Of a stretch of 16,550 nt of DNA, positions 6,348-12,749 are shown in pieces. The translations under genes were made by a program, and so were the position numbers. Where the stretch lies: contig JAUSOA010000238.1 in assembly GCA_030656435.1 (NCBI GenBank), positions 1-16,550 of the forward strand, in the 5' to 3' direction. The stretch is from Acholeplasmataceae bacterium (GTDB lineage Bacteria; Bacillota_I; Bacilli_A; Acholeplasmatales; Acholeplasmataceae). Each line of letters starts with the position of its first letter. Positions within the stretch are counted from its first letter, which is position 1. The notes below the pieces were generated by a model, which was not told where the DNA came from, searched no databases, and saw nothing but the letters and a program-made list of their open reading frames with translations.

Positions 6348-6809
6348 CTATTCTTGTTTGGATATTCTCGCCATACCGACCATCACGCCTAAAATAGAAA
6401 ATGATGCTGCTAGTATAAGACCAATCCCATAAGTCCAATCGACATCAATTGTGTTTTGATTTCCTAGCACTGTCACAGTAACAACTGTGAATTGTGGTGT
6501 TAAGAATAGTAGTATTGCTGCTACTAAAAACAAAACTGTTGAGGATAGGTACCCTTTTTTTGTAAACATAATAAGAAGAGAACCAACAAGTGGAAGCAAA
6601 TATGCAATCAAGACAATGAAATTAAACTTAATTTCACCGCTTGCCCAAGGACCGAAACTTGCAAATTCATGACCGAATGCTATCTGCAAACCAGTATAGG
6701 ATATATCTGAGTCCTTAACGATTAATGCAGGTAATACAACCATCAAAGTTGCTAGAAATCCTAGGACTACACTTGATACTCTAAAACCATTCGATGTAAT
6801 TTTTCTCAT
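6348..6809 (-). CDS. small four-helix membrane protein, unknown function
   Basis: I cannot name the function. The 153-residue protein has four predicted membrane segments, at about residues 12-30, 62-80, 86-106 and 127-147. A longer extracytoplasmic-type loop after helix 1 contains YTGLQIAFGHEFASFGPWASGE. Short polar ends suggest it has no soluble domain. The start codon lies 4 nt after the stop of the upstream YmgE-family gene and has no clear Shine-Dalgarno of its own, so it is probably translated by coupling as the second gene of a two-gene operon. It ends 2 nt from the shared bidirectional terminator. The association with a stress-type membrane protein suggests an envelope role, which is inference. 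Confidence 0.75.
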   Translation of the reverse strand: MRKITSNGFRVSSVVLGFLATLMVVLPALIVKDSDISYTGLQIAFGHEFASFGPWASGEIKFNFIVLIAYLLPLVGSLLIMFTKKGYLSSTVLFLVAAILLFLTPQFTVVTVTVLGNQNTIDVDWTYGIGLILAASFSILGVMVGMARISKQE

Positions 6810-6813
6810 CGAA

Positions 6814-7068
6814 CTATCTGCGACGACTAAAGGCAGAAATAATAGCGATTAAAATTGCAGCGCCACCAACTGAAACTAGAAGACCTGCAAATGAAAATGA
6901 ATCCACTGTGCCGAATCCTAATACACCCATTAACCACATACCTAACGCAGAACCAACTAGACCAACAATAATGTTTGCTATGAGTCCCATGTTATGATTT
7001 TTCTGCATTACAATACTCGCTAACCAACCTACAAGTGCTCCAAACAACAGCCATAAAATAATATACAT
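6814..7068 (-). CDS. GlsB/YeaQ/YmgE family stress-response membrane protein
   Basis: An 84-residue, Gly-rich protein with three membrane segments. It matches the transglycosylase-associated/GlsB-YeaQ-YmgE family: an N-terminal LWLLFGALVGWLAS, then NMGLIANIIVGLVGSALGMWLMG, then GGAAILIAIISAFSRRR. Members are short envelope proteins, often induced by general or acid stress, without an established enzymatic role. The start is well supported by AGGAGGT (plus 7074-7080) ahead of the ATG. It is first in a two-gene minus-strand operon. The intergenic region upstream, shared with the divergent HTH gene, carries an array of TATGAAAA-type repeats, so the HTH protein could control both directions. Confidence 0.9.
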   Translation of the reverse strand: MYIILWLLFGALVGWLASIVMQKNHNMGLIANIIVGLVGSALGMWLMGVLGFGTVDSFSFAGLLVSVGGAAILIAIISAFSRRR

Positions 7069-7150
7069 CTTTCTACCTCCTGGTAATTTTTAGTCAAAAT
7101 GGAAGCTTGATTCTGATTCTTAATCTTCCTTGTTAAATTTTGGTAGACGT

Positions 7151-7270
7151 TTAATGAATATATATGAAAATACTATCTACAATATGAATATACCACATAA
7201 TATGAGAAATAGATACATAATTTATGCAATTAGTGAATATTGAAATGGTTATGTATTGACAATATGAAAA
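7151..7270 (+). repeat. 10-bp-phased TATGAAAA-type direct repeats in divergent intergenic region
   Basis: TTAATGAATA (7151), TATATGAAAA (7161), AATATGAATA (7181), TTTATGCAAT (7221) and AATATGAAAA (7261) keep ATG in the same 10-bp phase; ATATGAGAAA at 7200 is 2 bp off. The last copy lies between the -35 and -10 of the HTH gene promoter. The copies are direct, not inverted, and match the array at 4781-4880. Confidence 0.6.
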
Positions 7271-7284
7271 TAAATCGTTATACT
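7256..7284 (+). promoter_or_regulatory. promoter of the small HTH gene
   Basis: TTGACA (7256-7261), a 17-bp spacer and TATACT (7279-7284). This is one of the best promoters in the window. A TATGAAAA repeat occupies the spacer. Confidence 0.85.
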
Positions 7285-7347
7285 ATAAATAAAATAATGT
7301 TAATGTAATAATTAAGTAGTTAATTACATTACTAAGAAGGTGAAGCC

Positions 7348-7524
7348 ATGGCTGATTTTAAACTTTATACTACAGATGAAATTGCAGATATTCTAAAAGT
7401 GACTCAAAGAACAATTTATAATTACATTAAGAGTGGAACTCTAAAGGGAATTAAGATAGGAAAATACTGGAGAGTTAAACACGACGATCTTGAGATGTTT
7501 TTAGAATTGGGTACCAATCTTTAA
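7348..7524 (+). CDS. 58-residue excisionase/MerR-like helix-turn-helix DNA-binding protein
   Basis: A short gene starting at ATG 7348 after AAGAAGGTGA and ending with TAA. The product is a single winged HTH of the excisionase/HTH_17 type: YTTDEIADILKVTQRTIYNYIKSG forms the two helices and the recognition helix (about residues 7-30), then LKGIKIGKYWRVKHDDLEMFL forms the wing and closing helix. Known relatives include phage excisionases, TorI and the Streptomyces regulator BldC, which bind AT-rich direct repeats cooperatively. No integrase, attachment site or other phage gene is nearby, so a regulatory role is more likely than excision. The promoter contains direct repeats in 10-bp phase, suggesting autoregulation. 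The 63-bp leader after the -10 contains nothing else notable. Confidence 0.88.
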   Translation: MADFKLYTTDEIADILKVTQRTIYNYIKSGTLKGIKIGKYWRVKHDDLEMFLELGTNL

Positions 7525-7545
7525 TTTGTAGAACAAAAAAACTAT

Positions 7546-7587
7546 AAAAAAACATTTTTTCGGATTGATCCAAAAGAATGTTTTTTT
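7546..7587. terminator. bidirectional terminator
   Basis: AAAAAAACATT (7546-7556) pairs with AATGTTTTTTT (7577-7587), capped by GGA-TTGA-TCC. A and T tracts flank it symmetrically, serving the HTH gene (plus) and the FMN reductase gene, whose stop is at 7591 (minus). Confidence 0.85.
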
Positions 7588-7590
7588 CAT

Positions 7591-8136
7591 TTATCGAATT
7601 GACTTAAGTGCTTTGCTCCAAACTAGTAATTGATCTAGCATTTCATTTAAATTACTTAAGTGAAGGGATTGTGGCTTGAAGGTTGACCAATTTTCAAAAT
7701 CAGTAAACATTGATAATGCGACATGTGTTCTGACATCAGCAATTTGGAGTTCTCCAAGTATTCCTCTTAAATGCTCAGCAGCTCTAGCTCCACCAACCGA
7801 ACCGTAGGAAACAATTCCTGCAGCTTTATTATTCCAAGGCTCTTTTGCTGAATCCAGTGCATTTTTGAGTGATGCAGGAATGCTATGATTGTATTCACCT
7901 GTTACGAATACAAATCCATCAAAGTCCATTAATCTTTGATTCCATTTTTCAACACCAGTTTTATCTGTTGATTCACCAAGAAGTGGAAGCTTGAATTCCT
8001 TGATGTCTAATAGTTCATAGTTAGCATCCTTTCTAAGAACTGCAATTTCCTTAACCCATTGCCCCACCTGAGGACCTACTCTGCCTTCCCTTGTAGTACC
8101 AATAATAATTCCAATATTCATTTTGATATTTGACAT
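7591..8136 (-). CDS. NADPH-dependent FMN reductase family flavoprotein (quinone/azo reductase-like)
   Basis: A 181-residue flavodoxin-fold oxidoreductase, expected to transfer hydride from NAD(P)H through FMN to quinones, azo dyes or free flavin. Visible motifs are the phosphate-binding loop IGTTREGRVG (residues 12-21) in place of the more common GSxRxxS, the EYNHSIPASLKNALD segment typical of the family, and SYGSVGGARAAEHLR lining the flavin site. The length is normal. The start is MSNIKMNIG, set by AGGAGG (plus 8147-8152); the longer in-frame ATG at 8163 lies upstream of that site and is rejected. Its promoter contains a perfect palindrome resembling the MhqR operator, which fits a quinone- or electrophile-detoxifying enzyme. 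The exact substrate is inferred. Confidence 0.9.
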   Translation of the reverse strand: MSNIKMNIGIIIGTTREGRVGPQVGQWVKEIAVLRKDANYELLDIKEFKLPLLGESTDKTGVEKWNQRLMDFDGFVFVTGEYNHSIPASLKNALDSAKEPWNNKAAGIVSYGSVGGARAAEHLRGILGELQIADVRTHVALSMFTDFENWSTFKPQSLHLSNLNEMLDQLLVWSKALKSIR

Positions 8137-8183
8137 TATATATAATCCTCCTAGATGTTTCATTGATTTCGACTTACATGAGC

Positions 8184-8212
8184 ATTATATTTCGAATTCG
8201 AAATAATATCAA
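8184..8212 (-). promoter_or_regulatory. promoter of the FMN reductase gene
   Basis: On the minus strand TTGATA (plus 8207-8212) and TATAAT (plus 8184-8189) are separated by exactly 17 bases. The spacer is almost wholly occupied by the palindromic operator. Confidence 0.85.
8188..8205. promoter_or_regulatory. palindromic operator, MhqR/MarR-like
   Basis: TATTTCGAATTCGAAATA is a perfect 18-bp inverted repeat. It fills the -35/-10 spacer and overlaps two bases of the -10. From memory, the Bacillus MhqR (MarR-family quinone sensor) consensus is tATCTcgAAtTCgAGATa, which differs at one base in each half. No marR gene lies in the window. Confidence 0.75.
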
Positions 8213-8318
8213 GGGGTTTGCTTGCATTCTATCTGTAGTTATTTAAATTTTTATTCAGTTCTAGCTAATTTCACTCCGAGTTGCTAACGTGTGCTATAAT
8301 AATTGAGGAGTGAAAAAA

Positions 8319-9581
8319 ATGAGACCATATGTAGCGAAAATTAACAAAAGAATATATTATGGATGGATGATTGTGCTTGTAGCAGCACTCTCCATGTTTT
8401 TTTCATCACCAGGACAAACCTATTCAATTTCGGTATTTAATGCTATCTATGAAAATGAGCTTGGATACACAAAAACAATGCTTTCAACAGGCTATAGTAT
8501 TGCAACTACATTCAGTGGGCTTCTAATTGTCCTTATTGGAAGAGCAACTGACAAGGTTGGTCATAAAAAGATGTATATCATTGTTACAATTATGCTTGCT
8601 GTAGCTGCATTCTTTAGCTCAATGGTTATGAATATATGGATGATTTATATTTCATTTTTCCTCTTAAGATTTTTCGGACAAGGCTCATTGACTCTCCTAC
8701 CAAGTAGTTTAGTACCTCAATGGTTTGAAAAGAAGAGAGCATTTGCGCTATCTTTAATGATTTTAGGATCATTTTTTGGTGCATTAATCGTACCAAGACT
8801 TAATTTATGGTTAATTGAAACCTTTGAATGGCAAAATGCATGGAGAATATGGGGAATATCATTATTGGTTGTATTACTTCCTATTGTCATTTTATTCGTA
8901 TTCAATAAACCACATGAAATTGGAATCTCGATGGAGAATGAGCCCAATCAATTATCCGAAGAAGATCAAGAGATTGCTCTTGATAAAGAATCTTGGAAAT
9001 TATCAGAGGCTTTAAAGACTAAAGAGTTTTGGTTTATTGGAATTATGAGCATGATTGTTCCCATGTTTACAACAGGATTTACCTTTCACTTCTACTCAAT
9101 TATGAATTCTAGAAGCGTAGAAAATGAAACCGCAGCTTGGATTATTGGCTTAATGGCCTTTCCTATATTATTAATGCCTTTTGTAGCAAGAGCATTTATC
9201 GATAAAACAAAACCGAAATATGTGTTTGCTTTGACTCAAGTTATGATTTTAATTTCAATGACTATGCTACTATTTTGGGTGAATAATGCTGGAACAGCTT
9301 TAATCTTTGTCCTTTTTTATGGATTGGCTGGCGCTGTTCAAGCGGTGACTCTAAACACTGTGTGGCCACTATATTTTGGAAGAAAGTACTTAGGAAGCAT
9401 TCGTGGAATGACAACTGTTTTTATGGTAATCGGAAGTGCTTTAGGGCCATTACCATTTGGAGTCAGCTTCGATCAATATGGATCTTTTAATCCAGCAATT
9501 GTTGCGATGATGATATTTACTGTGGTAGCAATTCTCCTATCACTATTAATCAACAAGCCAGAAAAAAAGTATTTAACATAG
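8319..9581 (+). CDS. MFS transporter (OxlT/monocarboxylate-like)
   Basis: A 420-residue, 12-helix major facilitator. An N-terminal YYGWMIVLVAALSMFFSSPGQTYSISVF leads helix 1, a hallmark of the oxalate/monocarboxylate (OxlT/MCT-like) branch. The conserved cytoplasmic loop 2-3 reads GRATDKVGHKKMY, and loop 6-7 is the long polar linker (about residues 195-232, NKPHEIGISMENEPNQ...). The second half starts KEFWFIGIMSM and has RAFIDKTKPKY as its loop 8-9 counterpart. The substrate is unknown; an organic anion is a guess from the subfamily. GAGGAG (8305-8310) with an 8-nt spacer fixes the start at ATG 8319; the GTG at 8310 overlaps that site and is rejected. It is divergent from the FMN reductase, so the shared region could link it to the same stress response. 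No terminator is visible before the his promoter. Confidence 0.9.
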   Translation: MRPYVAKINKRIYYGWMIVLVAALSMFFSSPGQTYSISVFNAIYENELGYTKTMLSTGYSIATTFSGLLIVLIGRATDKVGHKKMYIIVTIMLAVAAFFSSMVMNIWMIYISFFLLRFFGQGSLTLLPSSLVPQWFEKKRAFALSLMILGSFFGALIVPRLNLWLIETFEWQNAWRIWGISLLVVLLPIVILFVFNKPHEIGISMENEPNQLSEEDQEIALDKESWKLSEALKTKEFWFIGIMSMIVPMFTTGFTFHFYSIMNSRSVENETAAWIIGLMAFPILLMPFVARAFIDKTKPKYVFALTQVMILISMTMLLFWVNNAGTALIFVLFYGLAGAVQAVTLNTVWPLYFGRKYLGSIRGMTTVFMVIGSALGPLPFGVSFDQYGSFNPAIVAMMIFTVVAILLSLLINKPEKKYLT

Positions 9582-9599
9582 CAAAATAGTGTTTCATAC

Positions 9600-9628
9600 T
9601 TGCAAGAGGTGGACTCTAGTGCTATAAT
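9600..9628 (+). promoter_or_regulatory. promoter of the his operon
   Basis: TTGCAA (9600-9605), a 17-bp spacer and TATAAT (9623-9628), with an upstream TG at 9620-9621 giving an extended -10. Transcription should start near 9635, just before a tandem TTCATATGAA/TTCATTTGAA pair (9638-9647, 9651-9660). Confidence 0.85.
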
Positions 9629-9670
9629 CGTTTTATATTCATATGAAATATTCATTTGAAGAGGTATATC

Positions 9671-9742
9671 ATGAGTTTAAAAGTTACAATCAAGTTCGTA
9701 CAAGTTCATCTTCATCATCATAAAATCGGGTTTGTTTCATAG
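9671..9742 (+). CDS. hisL: his operon leader peptide
   Basis: A 23-codon reading frame beginning at ATG 9671 after AAGAGGT (9659-9665) and ending with TAG. Residues 13-18 read HLHHHK, so four of five consecutive codons are CAT (9707-9709, 9713-9721). It lies between a strong promoter and an intrinsic terminator ahead of hisZ. The peptide itself probably has no activity; ribosome stalling at the His codons when charged His-tRNA is scarce would steer folding of the downstream RNA. I chose this frame because it has a ribosome site and the His run sits next to his genes. Confidence 0.88.
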   Translation: MSLKVTIKFVQVHLHHHKIGFVS

Positions 9743-9827
9743 AAGATAGCTTCTATAGATACGAGCCCTTATGCTGTTGCAAGGGACTTGTATCTACAAT
9801 CACTTTGAATTTCAAGGTTGGATAGAT
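9739..9827 (+). promoter_or_regulatory. alternative hairpins of the his attenuator
   Basis: ATAGAAG/CTTCTAT (9739-9745 with 9750-9756) overlaps the leader stop codon. A long hairpin AGATACGAGCCCTT (9757-9770) with AAGGGACTTGTATCT (9781-9795) follows. A competing hairpin can form from ATCTA and CTTTGA (9792-9796, 9803-9808) with TCAAGG and TAGAT (9812-9817, 9823-9827). It would break both the long hairpin and the terminator, so it is the candidate antiterminator. Also GAAGAT (9742-9747) can pair with ATCTTC (9708-9713) within the His codons. Pairings were found by eye. Confidence 0.6.
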
Positions 9828-9860
9828 ATAGTCTATCTGACCTTTTTATTTTATTTTTTA
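9814..9860 (+). terminator. his attenuator terminator
   Basis: AAGGTTGGATAGA (9814-9826) pairs with TCTATCTGACCTT (9832-9844), including two G-T wobbles, and is followed by T-rich sequence to about 9859. It lies 28 bases before hisZ and inside the operon transcript. Confidence 0.88.
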
Positions 9861-9887
9861 GATAACGATTAAAACATAGGAGGCATT

Positions 9888-10835
9888 ATGGAATTCTTAT
9901 TAATGACAGAGGAATTAAGATATTACAAATTGAAGTATGAAATGAATAGAAAGCTAGAGGAATTGGTCATCAAAAAAGGGTATATGCAAATTGAGCCCCA
10001 GTTTTTTGAGGAATATGATAGCTTTATTCAAATGAACAAAAGAATAAAAAAAGAGGGCACTGTAAAATTACTAGATAGTGATGGAAGAATACTGATCTTA
10101 AGACCAGATATTACAACATCAATTATTAAGCATATTATCCCCAAGTGGGAAAATGGAAGCAAATTAAAGCTTTTCTATTTATCGACTACATTCAGTAGAA
10201 ACACTCAAGGTTCAATTGAAGAAAAAAAACAATTTGGAATTGAATTTCTAGGTGAATCATCCATGGATGCTGATCTAGAAGTGATTAAAATAGCATTTTC
10301 AATTTTGAAGAGCTTTGGAATTGAGTTTATTGCTGAAATTAACAACAATAAGTTTTTAAATACACTGATTGAAGAATGTGGTTTTGATGAAGAAAAAAGT
10401 ACAGAGCTCAAAAATATAATCTATTACAAAAATTTTGATGCATTAAACCTATTTGTAAATAGATCCAATATCGCACTACCGTATCAAGAACTTGTTAGAA
10501 ATTTACTCAAATATCAAGGAAGCATTCAAAAGATTAAAGAAAATCTTTCAGGCTTTAATTTATCTTTGAAGTTGAATGAGGCTATTGCTGAGTTAGAATA
10601 TGTTTCAAAAGAAATTGATCAAAGATATGCAAGATTAGATTTATCTGCCATTTCACAATATGACTATTATGCCGGAATCACATTTAGAATCTACATCCAA
10701 AGTATATCTACTCCGGTCATTAGCGGTGGAAGATATGATCTATTAACAAAAAGACTTGGAAAAAACATACCTGCTGTAGGATTTACGTTAAATAGTGCAG
10801 ATATTTTAAAGGAGGTACTCAAAAACTATGAATAA
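9888..10835 (+). CDS. hisZ: ATP phosphoribosyltransferase regulatory subunit HisZ
   Basis: A class II aminoacyl-tRNA synthetase-like protein lacking synthetase function, which partners with short HisG to form the active, histidine-sensitive first enzyme of histidine synthesis. Visible features of the 315-residue product are RILILRPDITTSII (about 67-80, the motif 2 region), YYAGITFRIY (260-269) and GGRYDLLTKRLGKNIPAVGF (280-299). The length is below the roughly 390 residues of Bacillus HisZ, closer to the short lactococcal type. The gap is mostly after GGRYD, where the C-terminal domain is reduced. Start ATG 9888 follows AGGAGG closely (4-nt spacer). It is the first structural gene after the attenuator and overlaps hisG by 8 nt. 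A bona fide HisRS is ruled out by the short length and operon context. Confidence 0.93.
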   Translation: MEFLLMTEELRYYKLKYEMNRKLEELVIKKGYMQIEPQFFEEYDSFIQMNKRIKKEGTVKLLDSDGRILILRPDITTSIIKHIIPKWENGSKLKLFYLSTTFSRNTQGSIEEKKQFGIEFLGESSMDADLEVIKIAFSILKSFGIEFIAEINNNKFLNTLIEECGFDEEKSTELKNIIYYKNFDALNLFVNRSNIALPYQELVRNLLKYQGSIQKIKENLSGFNLSLKLNEAIAELEYVSKEIDQRYARLDLSAISQYDYYAGITFRIYIQSISTPVISGGRYDLLTKRLGKNIPAVGFTLNSADILKEVLKNYE

Positions 10836-11466
10836 CTACCTAACGATTGCCCTACCTAAAGGAAGACTTGGGGACACAGCAATCGAACGATTTAAAGAAA
10901 TTGGTTGGGCGGATTCAATAATTAAGGATTCTAGAAAGCTCATATTTATAGATGATTTAAACATGATTAAATATATGTTAGTCAAGCCAAGTGATGTCAT
11001 CACCTATGTAGAAAATGGAGTCGCGGATATCGGAATTATTGGCAAGGATAGCATTTTAGAAAGTGAAGCAGAAATCTATGAGTTATTGGACTTAGGCTTT
11101 GGAAACTGCAAGTTTTCAATAGCAGGAAAAAAGGGACAAATCATTCATCAAAATGATGAAGTCTTGAGGATAGCTACAAAATATCCTGTGATTACTAAGA
11201 AATACTTTGATTTAAGAAAACAACCAATCGAGATTATTAAATTGAATGGTTCAGTTGAGCTTGCACCACTTGTTGGACTTTCCGATGTCATCACCGATAT
11301 CGTAGAAACAGGAAAGACATTAAGTGCAAATGGATTAGAGGTTTTAGAGGATATGCTTGAAATTAGCGCTAAATTGATATCAAATCGTGTGAGCTACCGG
11401 TTTAAATACGATCAGATTAACACCCTATGTGAGCTACTCAGGGTAGATAAGGAGAAAAACATATGA
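10828..11466 (+). CDS. hisG: ATP phosphoribosyltransferase catalytic subunit, short form
   Basis: Catalyses condensation of ATP with PRPP, the first committed step of histidine synthesis. The 212-residue protein is the short form that lacks the C-terminal regulatory domain of long HisG and depends on HisZ. Typical segments are the N-terminal LTIALPKGRLGD, the VENGVADIGIIGKDSI strand-loop, LNGSVELAPLVGLSDVITDIVETG (the PRPP-binding region, with the ETG loop) and a short hydrophilic C-terminus. AAAGGAGGT (10808-10816) inside the end of hisZ drives its start. It overlaps hisD by 4 nt (ATGA). The presence of hisZ directly upstream agrees with the short form. Confidence 0.96.
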   Translation: MNNYLTIALPKGRLGDTAIERFKEIGWADSIIKDSRKLIFIDDLNMIKYMLVKPSDVITYVENGVADIGIIGKDSILESEAEIYELLDLGFGNCKFSIAGKKGQIIHQNDEVLRIATKYPVITKKYFDLRKQPIEIIKLNGSVELAPLVGLSDVITDIVETGKTLSANGLEVLEDMLEISAKLISNRVSYRFKYDQINTLCELLRVDKEKNI

Positions 11467-12740
11467 TTCCAATTATCAAACAAAATGAAAATAATGATTT
11501 ATTTCAAAAAATGATTCAAAGAACACAATTTGATTTCAATCGAATCAATGCTGTGGTTGAAGAAATCGTAATGAATGTAAAAAAATATAAGGATGATGCC
11601 GTAAGAAAACATACACAAGCCTTTGATGGTATCAATTTGAAAGATTTTAAAGTATCAGAAAAAGAATTTGAAGACGCTTTTCAAAGAATTGATCCCAAAC
11701 TTGTAGGATACTTAAAAAGTGCTTTAGAAAACATTAAAAGCTATCATGAAAAACAAATGATTCAGTCCTTTAGGGTGGATAAGGAAAATGGAATTATGAT
11801 TGGGCAAATTGTACGTGCAATTGATACCGTCGGAATTTATGTGCCAGGTGGTACAGCCAATTATCCTTCAACGGTATTAATGAATGCAGTTCCTGCAAAA
11901 ATTGCTGGTGTCAAAAGATTAGTGATGGTAACACCTCCCAATAAAGAAGGCTATATCAAGGATTCTATATTAGTAGCAGCTAGACTTGCTGGAGTCGATG
12001 AAATTTATAAGATTGGTGGAGCTCAAGGAATTGCTGCATTAACCTATGGGACAGAAACAATACCAAGAGTGAATAAAATCGTTGGCCCTGGAAATATTTA
12101 TGTAACGATTGCGAAAAGATTAGTATCTGGCTATGTTGGAATTGATATGATTGCAGGACCAAGCGAAGTTTTGATAATCGCGGATGATTCTGCCAATCCT
12201 GATTATATTGCTGCAGACTTAATGGCTCAAGCAGAGCATGATGTGCTTGCTGCATCTATTTTACTCACCGATTCAATAGAGCTTGCAAATCAAGTCCAAA
12301 AGTCTATTGAAAAACAAATAGTTAAATTAGAGCGAAAAAAGATTATCGAAGAGTCATTAAAAAATTATGGAGCAATCGTATTAACAAATTCATTAAGTGA
12401 TTCTATTTATATCGCTAATCAACTTGCACCTGAGCATTTAGAAATTTTAACGAAGAAACCTGAAGAAGTTCTAGAAAAAATAGAAAATGCAGGAGCAATC
12501 TTCTTAGGACCATATACACCAGAGCCAGTCGGAGATTACTATGCAGGACCAAACCACACACTTCCTACAAGCGGAACAGCAAGATTTGCATCTGCATTAT
12601 CAACACTAGACTTTTTAAAGAAAACTTCTGTAGTCTCTTATTCAAAGGAAGCACTTCTAAGTGCGAGTGAAGCAATTATCGGTCTAGCTAATGAAGAAGG
12701 TCTAACCGCACACGCGAATTCGATAGCAATTCGATTTTAA
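11463..12740 (+). CDS. hisD: histidinol dehydrogenase
   Basis: A zinc- and NAD-dependent enzyme oxidising L-histidinol to L-histidine in two steps, the last reactions of the pathway. The 425 residues are full length. Conserved segments are VGIYVPGGTANYPSTVLM, IGGAQGIAALTYGTE, IDMIAGPSEVL, MAQAEHDVLA (with Gln and His zinc ligands), LAPEHLEI (Glu324 and His325, the catalytic pair), VGDYYAGPNHTLPTSG (Asp zinc ligand) and the C-terminal LTAHANSI (His zinc ligand). No key residue is missing. It starts within the hisG stop (ATGA) after AAGGAG. hisC starts 9 nt after its stop, with the hisC ribosome site overlapping the TAA. Confidence 0.97.
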   Translation: MIPIIKQNENNDLFQKMIQRTQFDFNRINAVVEEIVMNVKKYKDDAVRKHTQAFDGINLKDFKVSEKEFEDAFQRIDPKLVGYLKSALENIKSYHEKQMIQSFRVDKENGIMIGQIVRAIDTVGIYVPGGTANYPSTVLMNAVPAKIAGVKRLVMVTPPNKEGYIKDSILVAARLAGVDEIYKIGGAQGIAALTYGTETIPRVNKIVGPGNIYVTIAKRLVSGYVGIDMIAGPSEVLIIADDSANPDYIAADLMAQAEHDVLAASILLTDSIELANQVQKSIEKQIVKLERKKIIEESLKNYGAIVLTNSLSDSIYIANQLAPEHLEILTKKPEEVLEKIENAGAIFLGPYTPEPVGDYYAGPNHTLPTSGTARFASALSTLDFLKKTSVVSYSKEALLSASEAIIGLANEEGLTAHANSIAIRF

Positions 12741-12749
12741 GGAGGATTT

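Noticed and set aside
7348..7524. Prophage or integrative element around the excisionase-like gene
   Set aside because: No integrase, recombination genes, att repeats or composition shift are visible near it.
8292..8300. Extended -10 (TGCTATAAT) as promoter of the MFS gene
   Set aside because: Transcription from it would begin at about 8307, inside the ribosome binding site, giving no usable leader. The -35 is also absent.
9635..9887. T-box leader for histidine
   Set aside because: No AGGGTGGNACCGCG-type antiterminator box or specifier loop is visible. The His-codon peptide explains the leader better.
11980..12255. 91-codon minus-strand frame inside hisD
   Set aside because: It is a shadow of hisD, rich in Gln, His and Leu from antisense codon bias, with no start signals.
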